From Marinobacter excellens HL-55 (lineage in GTDB: Bacteria > Pseudomonadota > Gammaproteobacteria > Pseudomonadales > Oleiphilaceae), in assembly GCA_001314845.1 (NCBI GenBank), contig LJZQ01000002.1:189080-253079 (forward strand): a stretch of DNA of 64,000 nt. The letters are read 5' to 3'. Under the pieces are notes generated by a model. It was not told the origin of the DNA, did not search any database, and saw nothing but the letters and a program-made list of their open reading frames with translations. The translations under genes were made by a program, and so were the position numbers. This document shows positions 33,705 through 43,720 of the stretch, piece after piece (position 1 is the stretch's first letter; each line of letters starts with the position of its first letter).

Positions 33705-35215
33705 TACGCTCGCTTCTGGTGAATACCGGATCCAATGTTTTGGTCATGTTTGTGAAGCTTGCTATCACTTTTATTATGACACCCGTATTTGTTCATAATC
33801 TTGGCAAATATGATTACGGCCTTTGGGAGATGATCGGCGCTGTTATCGGGTATATGGGAATACTGGATCTTGGGCTGAGGCCAGCTATCAGTCGGTATGC
33901 TGCGAGACATCTCGCTGAAGAGGATGAGGTCGCACTCCAGTCTGTCTATGTTTCGGCATTTGCATTTATGGCAATTGTCGGCGTGCTTTTATTTCTATTC
34001 TTCTTCCTTTGGGGTATTTGGTTTTCTGGTTCTCTATCACCTGCCGGAGATTCAAGTCAAAAATACACACTTTTTCTTATTATTATAGGTGCATATCTTT
34101 TTATTTCGTTCCCTGGTTATGTTGCGGAAAGTTACTTGGAAGGGTTTCAAAAGTATTATCTTAAGAACAATATTACGATTGTTAACTCAATAATAGGATC
34201 AACGCTGCTATACACTTTTATAACGCCTGAGAATGGCCTGCTACTTCTTGCGGCTATTAATGGGATCGGTATTTCCATAAAGTATTTTTTGTTCATGTGG
34301 ATACTGTCTCGGCCAGCTTACGGGGCAATAAAAGCGCAAGCTGGTAATTATTCATGGGTGCGCCTGAAAGAACTTGTGGTTTTCGGGTTCAAGTCTTTTG
34401 TGCAAGGTATTGCTACTCGGATTGAAAATGCCACTGACGTGCTTGTAATTGGGTTGATTATGGGGCCAGCAATGGTGCCGTTTTACAGTATACCTGCTAA
34501 TCTGGCCCAACAGATCCGCACCATGGGATGGACATTGACACACGCATTTATGCCTCTTTTCAGTGGCCTTAGTGCCAAGGCTGAGGATGACATGATTCGT
34601 CGAGTGTTTGTTATGTCTTCTCGCTATGTTGTCAGCATTTTGTTCGGTATGGGCACCGGTGCGTTAATCTTGGGGGTGCCATTCATTTCTATCTGGCTGG
34701 ACTCCGAGTTTGGTCATCAAGCCAAGCTTATCATTGTGTTCCTGGTATTTTTTACCATTCTCCCGTTTATTAACCCTTTCGCAAGCCGCTACCTCACGGC
34801 CATCAACAAGCATGGGATTTTCGCCAAACTCACGCCAATAGCGGCGGCCATTAATATTGGCTTGAGTCTCGTTCTTGTTCACCCTTTTGGCTTAGAAGGT
34901 GTAGCGTTCGCTTCTGTTGTCCCGGGTTTGATTTTTGTGCCTTTGTATCTGGGCTATACCTGCCGTCACCTTGGTATAACTGTACTCTATTATTTGCGGT
35001 CAGCCGTTCTACCTGGCTTGGTGCCTTCGGGCATAATGGCGGTGGTTTTGGTGGCTGTGGGTGAGTACCTGGTTTACGATTCCTACACGGATATTTTGGC
35101 GGGCGCAGTGCTCAGCAGTGTGAGCTGGCTTGCCGGGTTCTGGTTACTTGTGTTGAACAGGGAAGAGCGTGGTTACCTTAAATCCAAGGTGGCCCAACGG
35201 TTTGTAAGGAAATAA
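33701..35215 (+). CDS. Wzx-type polysaccharide flippase
   Basis: A 504-residue membrane protein with about twelve to fourteen helices and the MATE/MVF-like start MIRSLLVNTGSNVLVMFVKL (GTG start). GKYDYGLWEMIGAVIGYMG and DLGLRPAISRYAARHLAEED are typical of Wzx proteins. It would move the finished lipid-linked repeat unit to the periplasm for Wzy. GC content is lower than in the flanking core genes, common for Wzx. Confidence 0.9.
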   Translation: MIRSLLVNTGSNVLVMFVKLAITFIMTPVFVHNLGKYDYGLWEMIGAVIGYMGILDLGLRPAISRYAARHLAEEDEVALQSVYVSAFAFMAIVGVLLFLFFFLWGIWFSGSLSPAGDSSQKYTLFLIIIGAYLFISFPGYVAESYLEGFQKYYLKNNITIVNSIIGSTLLYTFITPENGLLLLAAINGIGISIKYFLFMWILSRPAYGAIKAQAGNYSWVRLKELVVFGFKSFVQGIATRIENATDVLVIGLIMGPAMVPFYSIPANLAQQIRTMGWTLTHAFMPLFSGLSAKAEDDMIRRVFVMSSRYVVSILFGMGTGALILGVPFISIWLDSEFGHQAKLIIVFLVFFTILPFINPFASRYLTAINKHGIFAKLTPIAAAINIGLSLVLVHPFGLEGVAFASVVPGLIFVPLYLGYTCRHLGITVLYYLRSAVLPGLVPSGIMAVVLVAVGEYLVYDSYTDILAGAVLSSVSWLAGFWLLVLNREERGYLKSKVAQRFVRK

Positions 35216-35218
35216 CCG

Positions 35219-37147
35219 ATGTGTGGTTTTGCGGGATTTGTCACCAGAACACTGCCTGAAGACACTAGGGATATCCTGGATAGTATGGGCCAAGCGATTG
35301 TGCATCGTGGCCCGGATGCCGCCGGAATCTGGAGTAATGAGGCGCTCCAGGTTGGTTTGGTGCATCGGCGTTTGTCGATTCAGGACTTGTCGCCAGCCGG
35401 TGCTCAGCCCATGGCATCGTCAACTGGTCGGTATGTTATTGCCTTTAATGGCGAGATCTACAATTTCCGCCGGCTGAGGGCCGATCTTGAAAGCGAGGGC
35501 GTCAGCTTTCGGGGCCATTCTGATACCGAGGTGATGCTCGCAGCCATCGAGAGCTGGGGGCTTGAAACCAGCCTTTCGAAATTCTCAGGCATGTTCGCGT
35601 TCGCTTTGGTGGATTCCCACAAAAGAACCCTTGTGCTCGCCCGGGATCGGATGGGTGAAAAACCGCTCTATTATGGGTGGCAGGGTTCTACGCTTTTGTA
35701 TGGCTCGGAACTTAAAGCACTGCGGGTGCATCCAGACTGGCGGGGCGGTGTTGAACCGCAGGCGCTGGCCTTGTTGCTTCGCCACAACGTAATTCCCGCG
35801 CCCTGGAGCATTCATCCTGGCATTTCCAAGCTCTCCCCAGCGTCACTGATTTCCTTTGATTTAACCAAGCTCACTCCAGGCCAGTGCCCGGAGCCCTCCC
35901 GTTACTGGCAACTTGAACAATGCTTCGCTGAACAAGCGGTTGGCAGTTTTGAGGATTGCAGTCGGCAGCTTGAAGCGCTTTTGGGCGATGTCATCGAAGA
36001 TCAGATGGTATCGGATGTGCCGTTGGGGGCTTTTCTTTCCGGTGGCATTGATTCGTCAACCGTTGTTGCTTTGATGCAAACCAGGGCCAGCCAGCCGGTA
36101 CGAACGTTCAGTATTGGCTTTGACGAGCCGGGATTCAATGAGGCGGAGCACGCGGCGGAAGTTGCCCGGCATCTGGGCACCGAGCATACCGAGCTTTACG
36201 TCAAACCCGAGGATGTTCTGGAACTTGTGCCCCGGCTCCCGGAACTCTATGACGAACCCTTTGCGGACTCCTCTCAGTTGCCGACGTTTCTGGTTAGCCA
36301 GATGACCCGCAAGCACGTCACCGTTGCCTTGTCGGGGGATGGTGGCGATGAGCTGTTCTGTGGTTACAGCCGTTACCCGTCAGTGCTGAATCGTTGGCAA
36401 CGTCGTTTTGATGCGTCATCACTTGCCCGCAGGGCGGCGGCGATGGTTCCGGAGGGGCTGGCGGCAGGTGTCATTCGCACTCTGGTTCCCAGCCAGCGCA
36501 AACGTTCGCGGTTGGCCATCGGGCACCGTCTCAAGGCTGAGAGGGCCATGGCGCGGGCCGGGGATCTGTCGGAGTTCTATCGGCAATCGGTCTCATTCTG
36601 GAATACGCCGGAGTGTTTCAGGCACCCCGTTACCGAGGGTGGTTACGGTTTGAATATGCCGTTGCCAGTGGGTGTACTAGACAACAGCATGAAGACGCTG
36701 ATGTGGCGCGATCTGAACTGGTACCTGCCAGATGACATCCTGGCCAAGGTGGACCGCGCGGCCATGGCCTGCAGCCTGGAAACCCGTATTCCGATGTTGG
36801 ACCCGCGAGTGGTGTCTTTCGCGCTGTCTTTACCTCTGGACTATAACGTTAAGGATGGCGTGGGCAAGCAGGTGCTGCGCAGTGTTCTTTACCGCCATGT
36901 GCCCAAAGAAATGGTGGACCGTCCCAAGCAGGGATTCGCGGTGCCCGTTGGCCAATGGCTGCGCGGGCCGCTGCGCCCATGGGCAGAATCATTACTGACC
37001 GCCTCTGTTTTTGCGAAGCAGGACTATTTGGATGAGGGTGTGGTGATGGCCTACTGGCGCGAGCATCTTGAGGGCCGTGAAGATTACTCTGCAGAACTCT
37101 GGGGAATACTCATGTTTTTAGCATGGCTGGAGCACACGGGTGGTTGA
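35219..37147 (+). CDS. Asparagine-synthase-like amidotransferase, XrtA system type
   Basis: A 642-residue protein with the class II glutaminase domain starting at Cys2 (MCGFAGFV), then GPDAAGIWSNEALQVGLVHR and AFNGEIYNF, and a synthetase domain with the PP-loop FLSGGIDSSTVVALMQ. It matches the PEP-CTERM-associated amidotransferase family (TIGR03108). In these loci it is thought to amidate a sugar acid or another carboxylate of the polymer, not to make free asparagine. It overlaps the following GNAT gene by eight bases. Confidence 0.9.
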   Translation: MCGFAGFVTRTLPEDTRDILDSMGQAIVHRGPDAAGIWSNEALQVGLVHRRLSIQDLSPAGAQPMASSTGRYVIAFNGEIYNFRRLRADLESEGVSFRGHSDTEVMLAAIESWGLETSLSKFSGMFAFALVDSHKRTLVLARDRMGEKPLYYGWQGSTLLYGSELKALRVHPDWRGGVEPQALALLLRHNVIPAPWSIHPGISKLSPASLISFDLTKLTPGQCPEPSRYWQLEQCFAEQAVGSFEDCSRQLEALLGDVIEDQMVSDVPLGAFLSGGIDSSTVVALMQTRASQPVRTFSIGFDEPGFNEAEHAAEVARHLGTEHTELYVKPEDVLELVPRLPELYDEPFADSSQLPTFLVSQMTRKHVTVALSGDGGDELFCGYSRYPSVLNRWQRRFDASSLARRAAAMVPEGLAAGVIRTLVPSQRKRSRLAIGHRLKAERAMARAGDLSEFYRQSVSFWNTPECFRHPVTEGGYGLNMPLPVGVLDNSMKTLMWRDLNWYLPDDILAKVDRAAMACSLETRIPMLDPRVVSFALSLPLDYNVKDGVGKQVLRSVLYRHVPKEMVDRPKQGFAVPVGQWLRGPLRPWAESLLTASVFAKQDYLDEGVVMAYWREHLEGREDYSAELWGILMFLAWLEHTGG

Positions 37148-38192
37148 GATCAAGCCCTATGACGATCAGTGCCATCGCTTGCAGGTGCAGGCGTTGTTTG
37201 CGGATGTCGGCTTTAAAGCCGAGCTCTGGGATTACCAGTTCACAGTCAATCCCGGAGCCAAAGCTCGCGGTTTTCAGCCTGTGGTGGCAGAAGACAGCGG
37301 CAAGGTAATTGGTTTCAACGGCGTGGTCCCTGTGTCGATCTTGTGGAACGGTAAGCCATGTGATGCGCTGTGGAGTTGTGATTTTAAGGTGAAAGATGAC
37401 TACCGTGGCCAGGGCGTTGGACGCTTGATCAAAGAGTCGCTGGCCGGCATGTCGCCCGTCTTGATGTCTTTTGGTATCAGTCCGGTGGCGGCCATCGTGC
37501 TGGCAAAAATGGGATGGCAGGCAAGCCGGGATGTTCATTTTTTGAAGAGAGTTTGCCGGCCAGGTTCAGCTCGTGATGTAGCGTTGATGGTATATCAGTT
37601 CCTGATGGCGATACTGAACAGGAGCGCGGGGGATGCCCATTACCAGATTGCAGAACGGGATGCATTGCCATCCGCATCAGAGGTTGATGAGCTCTGGCAG
37701 GAGGTCTGGGCTGGCTACAGCAAAGCCGTTGTTCGGGACTGGGCTTACATGGATTGGCGCTACCAGCAGCACCCACTGGCCAATTATCGCTTTCTTGAAC
37801 TAAGAGACGACGCTGGCGCGCTTCGGGCAATTGGCGTCGTGCGCGCCCGGGGTGGGCAGGTTCGGTTGGTTGATTATTTAGGACCTGCGCAGGACAAGCC
37901 CCTTAAGCAAGCGTTGGTCAAGGCAATGTTATCCCACTGGAATGATGCATCGGCGTATTCTTCGATGACGTCGGATGCTGAGTTCAAACAAGTTATGAAA
38001 TCATGTGGATTCTACCAGGGCCGCGAACAGCCTCGCTTTTATGTGTGGGCGTCGCCGCATACCTTTGGCCCTGAAGATTGTGATCAGGCCCCTACGGGTT
38101 GGTTCATCATGGGCGGAGACTCTGATGGCGAGTTGCTGCAGGCAGCTCGGGAATCTTGGAATGATAACGCCACAGGCAGGGAAGATGTGTAA
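37140..38192 (+). CDS. GNAT-fold acetyltransferase-like protein
   Basis: A 350-residue protein whose first 150 residues carry the GNAT acetyl-CoA loop: SCDFKVKDDYRGQGVGRLIK, followed by GISPVAAIVLAKMGWQ. The C-terminal half resembles a second degenerate GNAT domain (RDWAYMDWRYQQHPLANYR). It starts with GTG inside the amidotransferase gene. Likely it acylates a sugar or an amino compound of the exopolysaccharide; the substrate is not visible. Confidence 0.75.
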   Translation: MVEIKPYDDQCHRLQVQALFADVGFKAELWDYQFTVNPGAKARGFQPVVAEDSGKVIGFNGVVPVSILWNGKPCDALWSCDFKVKDDYRGQGVGRLIKESLAGMSPVLMSFGISPVAAIVLAKMGWQASRDVHFLKRVCRPGSARDVALMVYQFLMAILNRSAGDAHYQIAERDALPSASEVDELWQEVWAGYSKAVVRDWAYMDWRYQQHPLANYRFLELRDDAGALRAIGVVRARGGQVRLVDYLGPAQDKPLKQALVKAMLSHWNDASAYSSMTSDAEFKQVMKSCGFYQGREQPRFYVWASPHTFGPEDCDQAPTGWFIMGGDSDGELLQAARESWNDNATGREDV

Positions 38193-39085
38193 TGTCGGAT
38201 AACCAACCCTTGGTCAGCGTAATTACGCCGACCTATAACCGGGCGGACTTTATCAGGGAGGCGGTCGAGAGTGTGTTGGCACAGAGCTACCCCCATTTCG
38301 AGTTTTTGATCGTTGATGACGGTTCTACAGACAATACGTCTGAAGTACTGGAGCCTTACCTGAAGGATGAGCGTGTGCGTTTGTTCTGGCAGGAAAATCA
38401 GGGCCAGAGCGTGGCCCGGAATGTGGCATTGGCGCAGGCACGGGGAGAGTTTGTTTGTTTTCTGGATTCAGACAACTACTGGCCAACGGATAAGTTGGAA
38501 GCGCAGGTCAGGTTGTTCAAAGAATACCCTGAAACCGATGTGCTGTACGGCGACAACGTCATCATTAACGAGCAGGGTGATGAGGTCAGTCGTGACAATA
38601 TGAGCCGTTATTCCGGGCGGATTGCCCGGCACATGATCAAGGACAACTGCGTGGCCATGAACACCACCATGGCTCGCCGGCACTGTTTTGATGAACTGGG
38701 AGGTATGAGCGGTAAGCGCCGGGTGGCTGACGATTATGACCTCTGGCTGCGCTTTTCTGCCAAGTATCAGTTTCGGTATGAGCCCGAGTATTGGGCCTGG
38801 TATCGGGTGATGGAAGACCAGATCTCCTCAGACAAGACCCAGCGGTTCAAGGTTAATGAGGCTATCATCCGTGATTTCAGGCGTGATTACCGGGAGGCGC
38901 TCGGTCGAAGCGAATTTGATGACGGTTTTGCTCACTTCTTCATCCGTAAGGGGCGTTATCTTGCCAGTGTGGGCAAGAGACAGGATGGCCTGAGGGAAAT
39001 ATTTAAAGCTGTTCGATATGCGCCTGCCAATATGAATGTGTGGCGGGCGCTTCTGGCTGTGATGTTCAAGCGTCATTCACAATGA
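38192..39085 (+). CDS. Glycosyltransferase family 2 (tandem copy A)
   Basis: A 297-residue GT-A enzyme: LVSVITPTYNRADFIREAVE, LIVDDGSTDNTSEVLEPYL, GEFVCFLDSDNYWPTDKLE, and the C-terminal AWYRVMEDQISSDKTQRFKV. It shares this whole architecture with the next gene, so the two are tandem paralogues. It starts one base inside the upstream stop (TAATG). Confidence 0.9.
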   Translation: MSDNQPLVSVITPTYNRADFIREAVESVLAQSYPHFEFLIVDDGSTDNTSEVLEPYLKDERVRLFWQENQGQSVARNVALAQARGEFVCFLDSDNYWPTDKLEAQVRLFKEYPETDVLYGDNVIINEQGDEVSRDNMSRYSGRIARHMIKDNCVAMNTTMARRHCFDELGGMSGKRRVADDYDLWLRFSAKYQFRYEPEYWAWYRVMEDQISSDKTQRFKVNEAIIRDFRRDYREALGRSEFDDGFAHFFIRKGRYLASVGKRQDGLREIFKAVRYAPANMNVWRALLAVMFKRHSQ

Positions 39086-39109
39086 GCAGGACAGGGAAGT
39101 AGGGCGGTT

Positions 39110-40009
39110 ATGAATTTGAATCCGCGGGTGTCTGTCATTACGCCAACTTATAATCGGGCCGATTATTTGCCGGTGGCGATTGAGAGCGTTTTGTCGCAAA
39201 CCGTTGCCGACTTTGAGCTGATCGTGATTGATGATGGCTCAACGGATGAAACGCCGAGGGTGATGGAGCAGTACCTTTCTGACCCCCGTGTCCGGTATTT
39301 GCGCCAGGACAATCAGGGGCAGAGTGCCGCCCGAAACCGCGGTATTGAAGAAGCAACGGGAGAGTTCATCTGTTTTCTGGATTCCGACAATGCCTGGATG
39401 GACACCAAGCTGGAACAAACCCTGAAGGCTTTCTCGGATCATCCTGAAGCCGGTATTGTCTATGGCGATTTTGTGGTTATTGATGCCGAGGGCAAAGAGC
39501 AGGGCATCAACCGGATGAAGCGCTATTCAGGCCGAATTACGCCGCAACTGATTAACGATAATTGTGTCAGCATGAACACCACCATGACCCGTGCACGGTG
39601 CTTTGCTGAGATGGGAGCATTCGATCCCAAAGATCGCTTGGCAGAGGATTACGGCCTCTGGTTGCGATTTTCCACCCGTTATCAATTCCAGTATCTGCCG
39701 GCGGTCTTGGGCTTCTATCGGGTGATGGAAAATCAGATTTCCAGTGACAAAGACGCTCGGTTTCGCGCAAATGAGCAGATCATCCATCAGTTTCTCGACG
39801 CTTATCCTGACGCGCTCAGTAAGCGCGAGCGAAGCCATGGGCTAAGCCGTTTCTACACTCGCAAAGGCCGTTATGAGCTTTTTGCAGGCCGTGTAAGCCA
39901 GGCCTACAGGGAACTTTCCCGCGCAGTGCGCCTGGATCCTTTTTGGTCCGGACCCTGGCGTTTTGCCATCAAGTTGCTGCTCACCGGGTTAATGGGTGGT
40001 CGACGATGA
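39110..40009 (+). CDS. Glycosyltransferase family 2 (tandem copy B)
   Basis: A 299-residue paralogue of the preceding gene: VSVITPTYNRADYLPVAIES, VIDDGSTDETPRVMEQYL, GEFICFLDSDNAWMDTKLE and GFYRVMENQISSDKDARFRA. Both copies keep the catalytic Asp residues, so both are probably active with different donors or acceptors. It overlaps the next gene by four bases. Confidence 0.9.
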   Translation: MNLNPRVSVITPTYNRADYLPVAIESVLSQTVADFELIVIDDGSTDETPRVMEQYLSDPRVRYLRQDNQGQSAARNRGIEEATGEFICFLDSDNAWMDTKLEQTLKAFSDHPEAGIVYGDFVVIDAEGKEQGINRMKRYSGRITPQLINDNCVSMNTTMTRARCFAEMGAFDPKDRLAEDYGLWLRFSTRYQFQYLPAVLGFYRVMENQISSDKDARFRANEQIIHQFLDAYPDALSKRERSHGLSRFYTRKGRYELFAGRVSQAYRELSRAVRLDPFWSGPWRFAIKLLLTGLMGGRR

Positions 40010-41127
40010 CTTACACCGTTCGCCAACTCGAACAAGCTGACCTCTACGCGATGCAGTCAGAGTGGGACGACCTGCTTGGGCGCAGCACAGCGGATCCACT
40101 GTTTATGAGTTGGGCGTGGCAGGCATCCTGGTGGGAAGTCTGGAGTGGTGAGCTCGGCCTGGAGCTGTTCCTGCTTGCCGTTTATGACGAGAACGAGCGC
40201 CTGGTCGGGTTGGCACCGATGTATGCAAAGTCCTTCCGAACACCCATTGGCTGGCAGGTAAATCGACTGCATATGGTAGGGAATGCCTGGAAGCTGGGGC
40301 CTACTGTCAGGACTGAATACGTCAGCTTTATTGTCGATACAGCCCATACGATCGCAGTGCTCGAGGCACTGGCCCAGCACCTGGCTGGCTCGACCTGGGA
40401 CGAACTGATCATTGCTGATGCCGATGAGCAGGGAATGAAGGCCTGGGAGCCGGCACTGAGCAAGTCGCTTGATATTTCTCGCTTGGTGCGCAGCGAATCC
40501 CTGGGAATAGTGGTCGCCACGGCCGGTATCTTCTCCGATTGGGTGGCTGCTCTTGGCAAGAATACCCGGTTGAAGTTGTTTAATCGGCGTACTCTGTTTG
40601 AGGACACGTTCGATGGGGCGTTTGCTCGCTGGGAGGACGGCGAAAGCTTTCTCAAAACACTGAACGAGTTCCACGTGACGCGTTGGGGTAAACCCTGTTT
40701 TGACGACTATGCCGTGGACTTCCATCTCAAGTTGTTAGACCGCCTCTCTTTTAGCCAGCAAGCGGAGCTCTCTGTGCTGTCGGCAAAAGGAAAAGCAATA
40801 TCGGTCCTTTACGATATCCGGGCGGGCAACCGGGTATATAACTTGCAGGCGGGATTCTGCGAGCGTTTTCATCCAAAAATCTCACTGGGCACATTGCACC
40901 TGGGCTATGCTATCGAACGGTCATTCTCAGACCCACGGGCAGCCAGCTACGATCTTTTGGCGGGCTCCGGCAAGAACACGTTCTATAAAAGCCATTTCAA
41001 AGGTGAGCAGGTGTCTTTCACGACCATTGAATACGTACGATCGCCAGTGCTCAAGCTGGCTTACCGTGCCCGAGGTTGTTTGCCGTCGCGCATGGTGTCT
41101 TCCGTCAACCGATTCTTTCGGCTTTAA
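40006..41127 (+). CDS. GNAT/FemAB-like protein (BcsL/CelD type)
   Basis: A 373-residue protein of the Acetyltransf_6/CelD-like group: DPLFMSWAWQASWWEVW near the N-terminus, LFLLAVYDENERLVGLAPMY, and the late LGTLHLGYAIERSFSDP, RAASYDLLAGSGKNTFYKSH and FKGE. Proteins of this type lie beside xrtA in many exosortase loci. The substrate is unknown. The ATG at 40006 overlaps the previous stop; the frame is open 21 codons further upstream inside that gene. xrtA begins 12 bases after its stop. Confidence 0.78.
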   Translation: MTYTVRQLEQADLYAMQSEWDDLLGRSTADPLFMSWAWQASWWEVWSGELGLELFLLAVYDENERLVGLAPMYAKSFRTPIGWQVNRLHMVGNAWKLGPTVRTEYVSFIVDTAHTIAVLEALAQHLAGSTWDELIIADADEQGMKAWEPALSKSLDISRLVRSESLGIVVATAGIFSDWVAALGKNTRLKLFNRRTLFEDTFDGAFARWEDGESFLKTLNEFHVTRWGKPCFDDYAVDFHLKLLDRLSFSQQAELSVLSAKGKAISVLYDIRAGNRVYNLQAGFCERFHPKISLGTLHLGYAIERSFSDPRAASYDLLAGSGKNTFYKSHFKGEQVSFTTIEYVRSPVLKLAYRARGCLPSRMVSSVNRFFRL

Positions 41128-41139
41128 GCAGGTTCTATT

Positions 41140-42684
41140 ATGACTAGGGAATGGATTCCATCCAGATCGGTACTGATGCAGTTTTTGCCCTTTATCGGCA
41201 TTGTGTGCCTGCTTGGGCTTGTTACTTATCCCACCGTTGATGGCATCGTAACGCGCTGGTTAAAGCTGGACGAATCCTATTCCCACGGTTTTCTTTTGGC
41301 GTTTGTGTCGCTTTTCCTGGCTTTTCGTGCCGCTACGCTGCATCCCGTTCGTGCGGGTTTTTATCCTCTATGGCTGATCCCGTTGGCGCTTTGCCTAGCC
41401 GGGTACTGGCTGGGAGGCCTGATTCGCCTGCAGGCTCTGCAGCAGCTTGTTCTTGTGCCGATGATCATGAGTGCCTTTGCGATTCTGTTGGGGTGGCGTC
41501 AGATCCGCTGGTTTCTGGTGCCGCTGGGGTTGCTGTTCCTGACGGTTCCAGTCTGGGATTTTTTGTCGTGGACGCTTCAGCTGATAACCGTCGATATTAA
41601 CCAGTTCCTGCTCGGGTTCTTCGATATCGACTTTGAGGTGGAAGGCGTCTTTGTTTATTTGATCGGCGTTGGCACGTTTGAAGTCGCGCACGGATGTTCG
41701 GGACTGCGGTATTTGCTCGTAGGCCAGGCGCTTGTTCTGATCTACGGAGAAATGTACCTGTCGCGCCTTCGCTCCCGCTTGGCGTTGTTTGCGCTGGGTG
41801 TCGGTTTTGCTTTGGTGGCCAACTGGATTCGTGTGTTCGTGATCATCTACATGGGTTACGAAACCGACATGCAAAGCAGTCTGATTGAAGACCACGACAG
41901 CTTCGGCTGGTGGGTATTTGCCGGTACCCTGGTGCCGCTTTATTTTCTGGCAAGGTGGCTCGAGCTGGGTGACGACAAAGCGGTGCTGGACGGGCTTGAT
42001 GTGAGTGGAACGTCTGAGGCTGTGACCAAGGGCACCCCGATGGTGGGTGTGGTCTGTGTGCTGACCTTGGTTGTGGTTACCTGGTGGGCGTTGCCTGAGC
42101 GCAGCTCTCTGATCACGGAAGAGCCCGGTGGATTCAGTGTTGACCTGAGTGAGCAATACGCACCGGTATTCGGAGGGCAGTTGGCGGGTTGGCGGCCGCA
42201 GATTCGTAACCCAGACAGGGTTTATGCTCAGGTTCTGTTTGATCGGGAACAGGTGGTGGCCACGGAGTCTGTTGATCAGATGTACTACATGGGATTGTTT
42301 ACCTATGAATTCCAGCGTCACCGGGCGGAGCTGATCCAGTACAGCAATCGACTTTATGATCGTGAAAACTGGATTCCTGAGCTATTTTTTGATGTTGAGG
42401 CTGGTCTGCCGGGGACTGTGAGAGGCATCACCCTGAGGAACCGAATGACTGGCCAGCAGGTCACGCTTGGTTATGTTTACCTTATTCAAGGCCGTTGGGA
42501 AACGGACCAATGGCGCGCAAAGCTGGCTCAGGTTTCCGGGTTTTTCAATGACAGGGATGATGCCAGCTTGTTGATTGCGGCGGTATCTTGTACCGCATGT
42601 GATCCACAGGAGTCGCTGGCTGACTTCGTACGCGTTGCTTTTCCGGAGGCGCTAGAGCAAATCAGTAGGCTTGTTGCGCAGTAA
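41140..42684 (+). CDS. xrtA: Exosortase A with EpsI-like C-terminal domain
   Basis: XrtA is the inner-membrane transpeptidase-like enzyme that recognises PEP-CTERM tails on exported proteins and cleaves them. The 514-residue protein has about eight helices in the first 290 residues. The catalytic set is in place: Cys186 (EVAHGCSGLRYLLVG), Arg231 (NWIRVFVIIYMGY) and His252 (DHDSFGWWVF). The C-terminal ~200 residues are an EpsI-type domain (FGGQLAGWRPQIRNPDRVYA), as in XrtA of proteobacterial exopolysaccharide loci. The single PEP-CTERM protein at 43767 is the obvious local substrate. The 3' end overlaps the convergent glycosyltransferase gene by 23 bases. Confidence 0.95.
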   Translation: MTREWIPSRSVLMQFLPFIGIVCLLGLVTYPTVDGIVTRWLKLDESYSHGFLLAFVSLFLAFRAATLHPVRAGFYPLWLIPLALCLAGYWLGGLIRLQALQQLVLVPMIMSAFAILLGWRQIRWFLVPLGLLFLTVPVWDFLSWTLQLITVDINQFLLGFFDIDFEVEGVFVYLIGVGTFEVAHGCSGLRYLLVGQALVLIYGEMYLSRLRSRLALFALGVGFALVANWIRVFVIIYMGYETDMQSSLIEDHDSFGWWVFAGTLVPLYFLARWLELGDDKAVLDGLDVSGTSEAVTKGTPMVGVVCVLTLVVVTWWALPERSSLITEEPGGFSVDLSEQYAPVFGGQLAGWRPQIRNPDRVYAQVLFDREQVVATESVDQMYYMGLFTYEFQRHRAELIQYSNRLYDRENWIPELFFDVEAGLPGTVRGITLRNRMTGQQVTLGYVYLIQGRWETDQWRAKLAQVSGFFNDRDDASLLIAAVSCTACDPQESLADFVRVAFPEALEQISRLVAQ

Positions 42685-43699
42685 CAGCGCGGAGCCGGTT
42701 GAGAAAGTCCGCCTGATTACTCTGGTGCCAACTCTCCGCGATGCCAGACATTCGCTCAAGATCTTCTTCAGAGGTTGCCAGTGCCTTTTGCAAGGCGGTT
42801 TCCAGGGCCTCGATGGATACCAGGTAACGGGTGCCCAGGCGAAACTTTCTGGTCTCCGAGTACGGCACCAGAAATCCCCGGTTTTCTCTGATCAGTTCGT
42901 TCATGGGCGGGGCGTCTGTGGTAACCGTTACGCACCCGTATGACATCGCCTCCGCGAGTACCTGGCCATATCCCTCGACTTCTGACGGGATGACGGCAAA
43001 CCCGGACTGACACCAATAGTTGGCAAGCGCTTCGTCGGTGAGGTTCTGCAAAAAGACGATGTTCTCTGCCTTGGAGTCCGCTTTGGTCACATGCTGGCTG
43101 ACGACAACCAATGTTGGCCATTCCGGGTGTTTCAGCCAACAGGCAACCAGGGTTGCTGTTCCCTTGAACTGACTGTTGCCGGCGACATGGATGGCCTGAT
43201 GGTAGTTCTTGTCGGCGGGGGCCGGGCCAGCTTGGGTAGGTAGCCCTGAAAATCCGAGATATACAGCGTTGGTGTGCAGTCGGCTGAAAATGCTTACTGC
43301 GACTTGGGTTTTGCAGAGCACCTGGTCGATGTATCGCAGGTAGGGCGTTCGTGACTCTACAAACCATTCCTGATTGGGAATAAGCCAGTGTTTTGCACGG
43401 ATGGGCAGGTAAGCGGTGTGGATGTTTTCAAGATGTATGACAATGTTTGCCGATGGTTTGCCGGGAACGAATCGCTGAAGCAATAACCGGCAGCGATAGT
43501 AAAGCGATTGCAGTGAATCCGGGAGAAACTGACCAATAAGTTTGTGACGATACTGGGATAGCCTGGAACGCCACTCAGGCCTTGGGCTCAGGTTAATTGG
43601 CTGACAGCTATGACCCATGGCCGATAGTGCCTGTTCAAGAATTAGGGCGTCTTTCTGAAGCCCCCTGCCACTGCTGGCATACACGATCAGTATGTGCAT
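42662..43699 (-). CDS. Glycosyltransferase family 4-like protein
   Basis: A GT-B type protein of 345 residues beginning MHILIVYASSGRGLQKDALI. The C-terminal domain includes IHVAGNSQFKGTATLVACWL and the EX7E-like SEVEGYGQVLAEAMSYGCVT. The open frame extends 19 codons upstream, but that part would translate the terminator hairpin of the PEP-CTERM gene, so the inner ATG is preferred. The ribosome-binding site is weak. It is convergent with xrtA (23-base overlap). It may glycosylate the PEP-CTERM protein or complete the repeat unit; the role is open. Confidence 0.8.
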   Translation of the reverse strand: MHILIVYASSGRGLQKDALILEQALSAMGHSCQPINLSPRPEWRSRLSQYRHKLIGQFLPDSLQSLYYRCRLLLQRFVPGKPSANIVIHLENIHTAYLPIRAKHWLIPNQEWFVESRTPYLRYIDQVLCKTQVAVSIFSRLHTNAVYLGFSGLPTQAGPAPADKNYHQAIHVAGNSQFKGTATLVACWLKHPEWPTLVVVSQHVTKADSKAENIVFLQNLTDEALANYWCQSGFAVIPSEVEGYGQVLAEAMSYGCVTVTTDAPPMNELIRENRGFLVPYSETRKFRLGTRYLVSIEALETALQKALATSEEDLERMSGIAESWHQSNQADFLNRLRAVTAQQAY

Positions 43700-43720
43700 A
43701 TCGCCAAAACCCGAAAGAAA

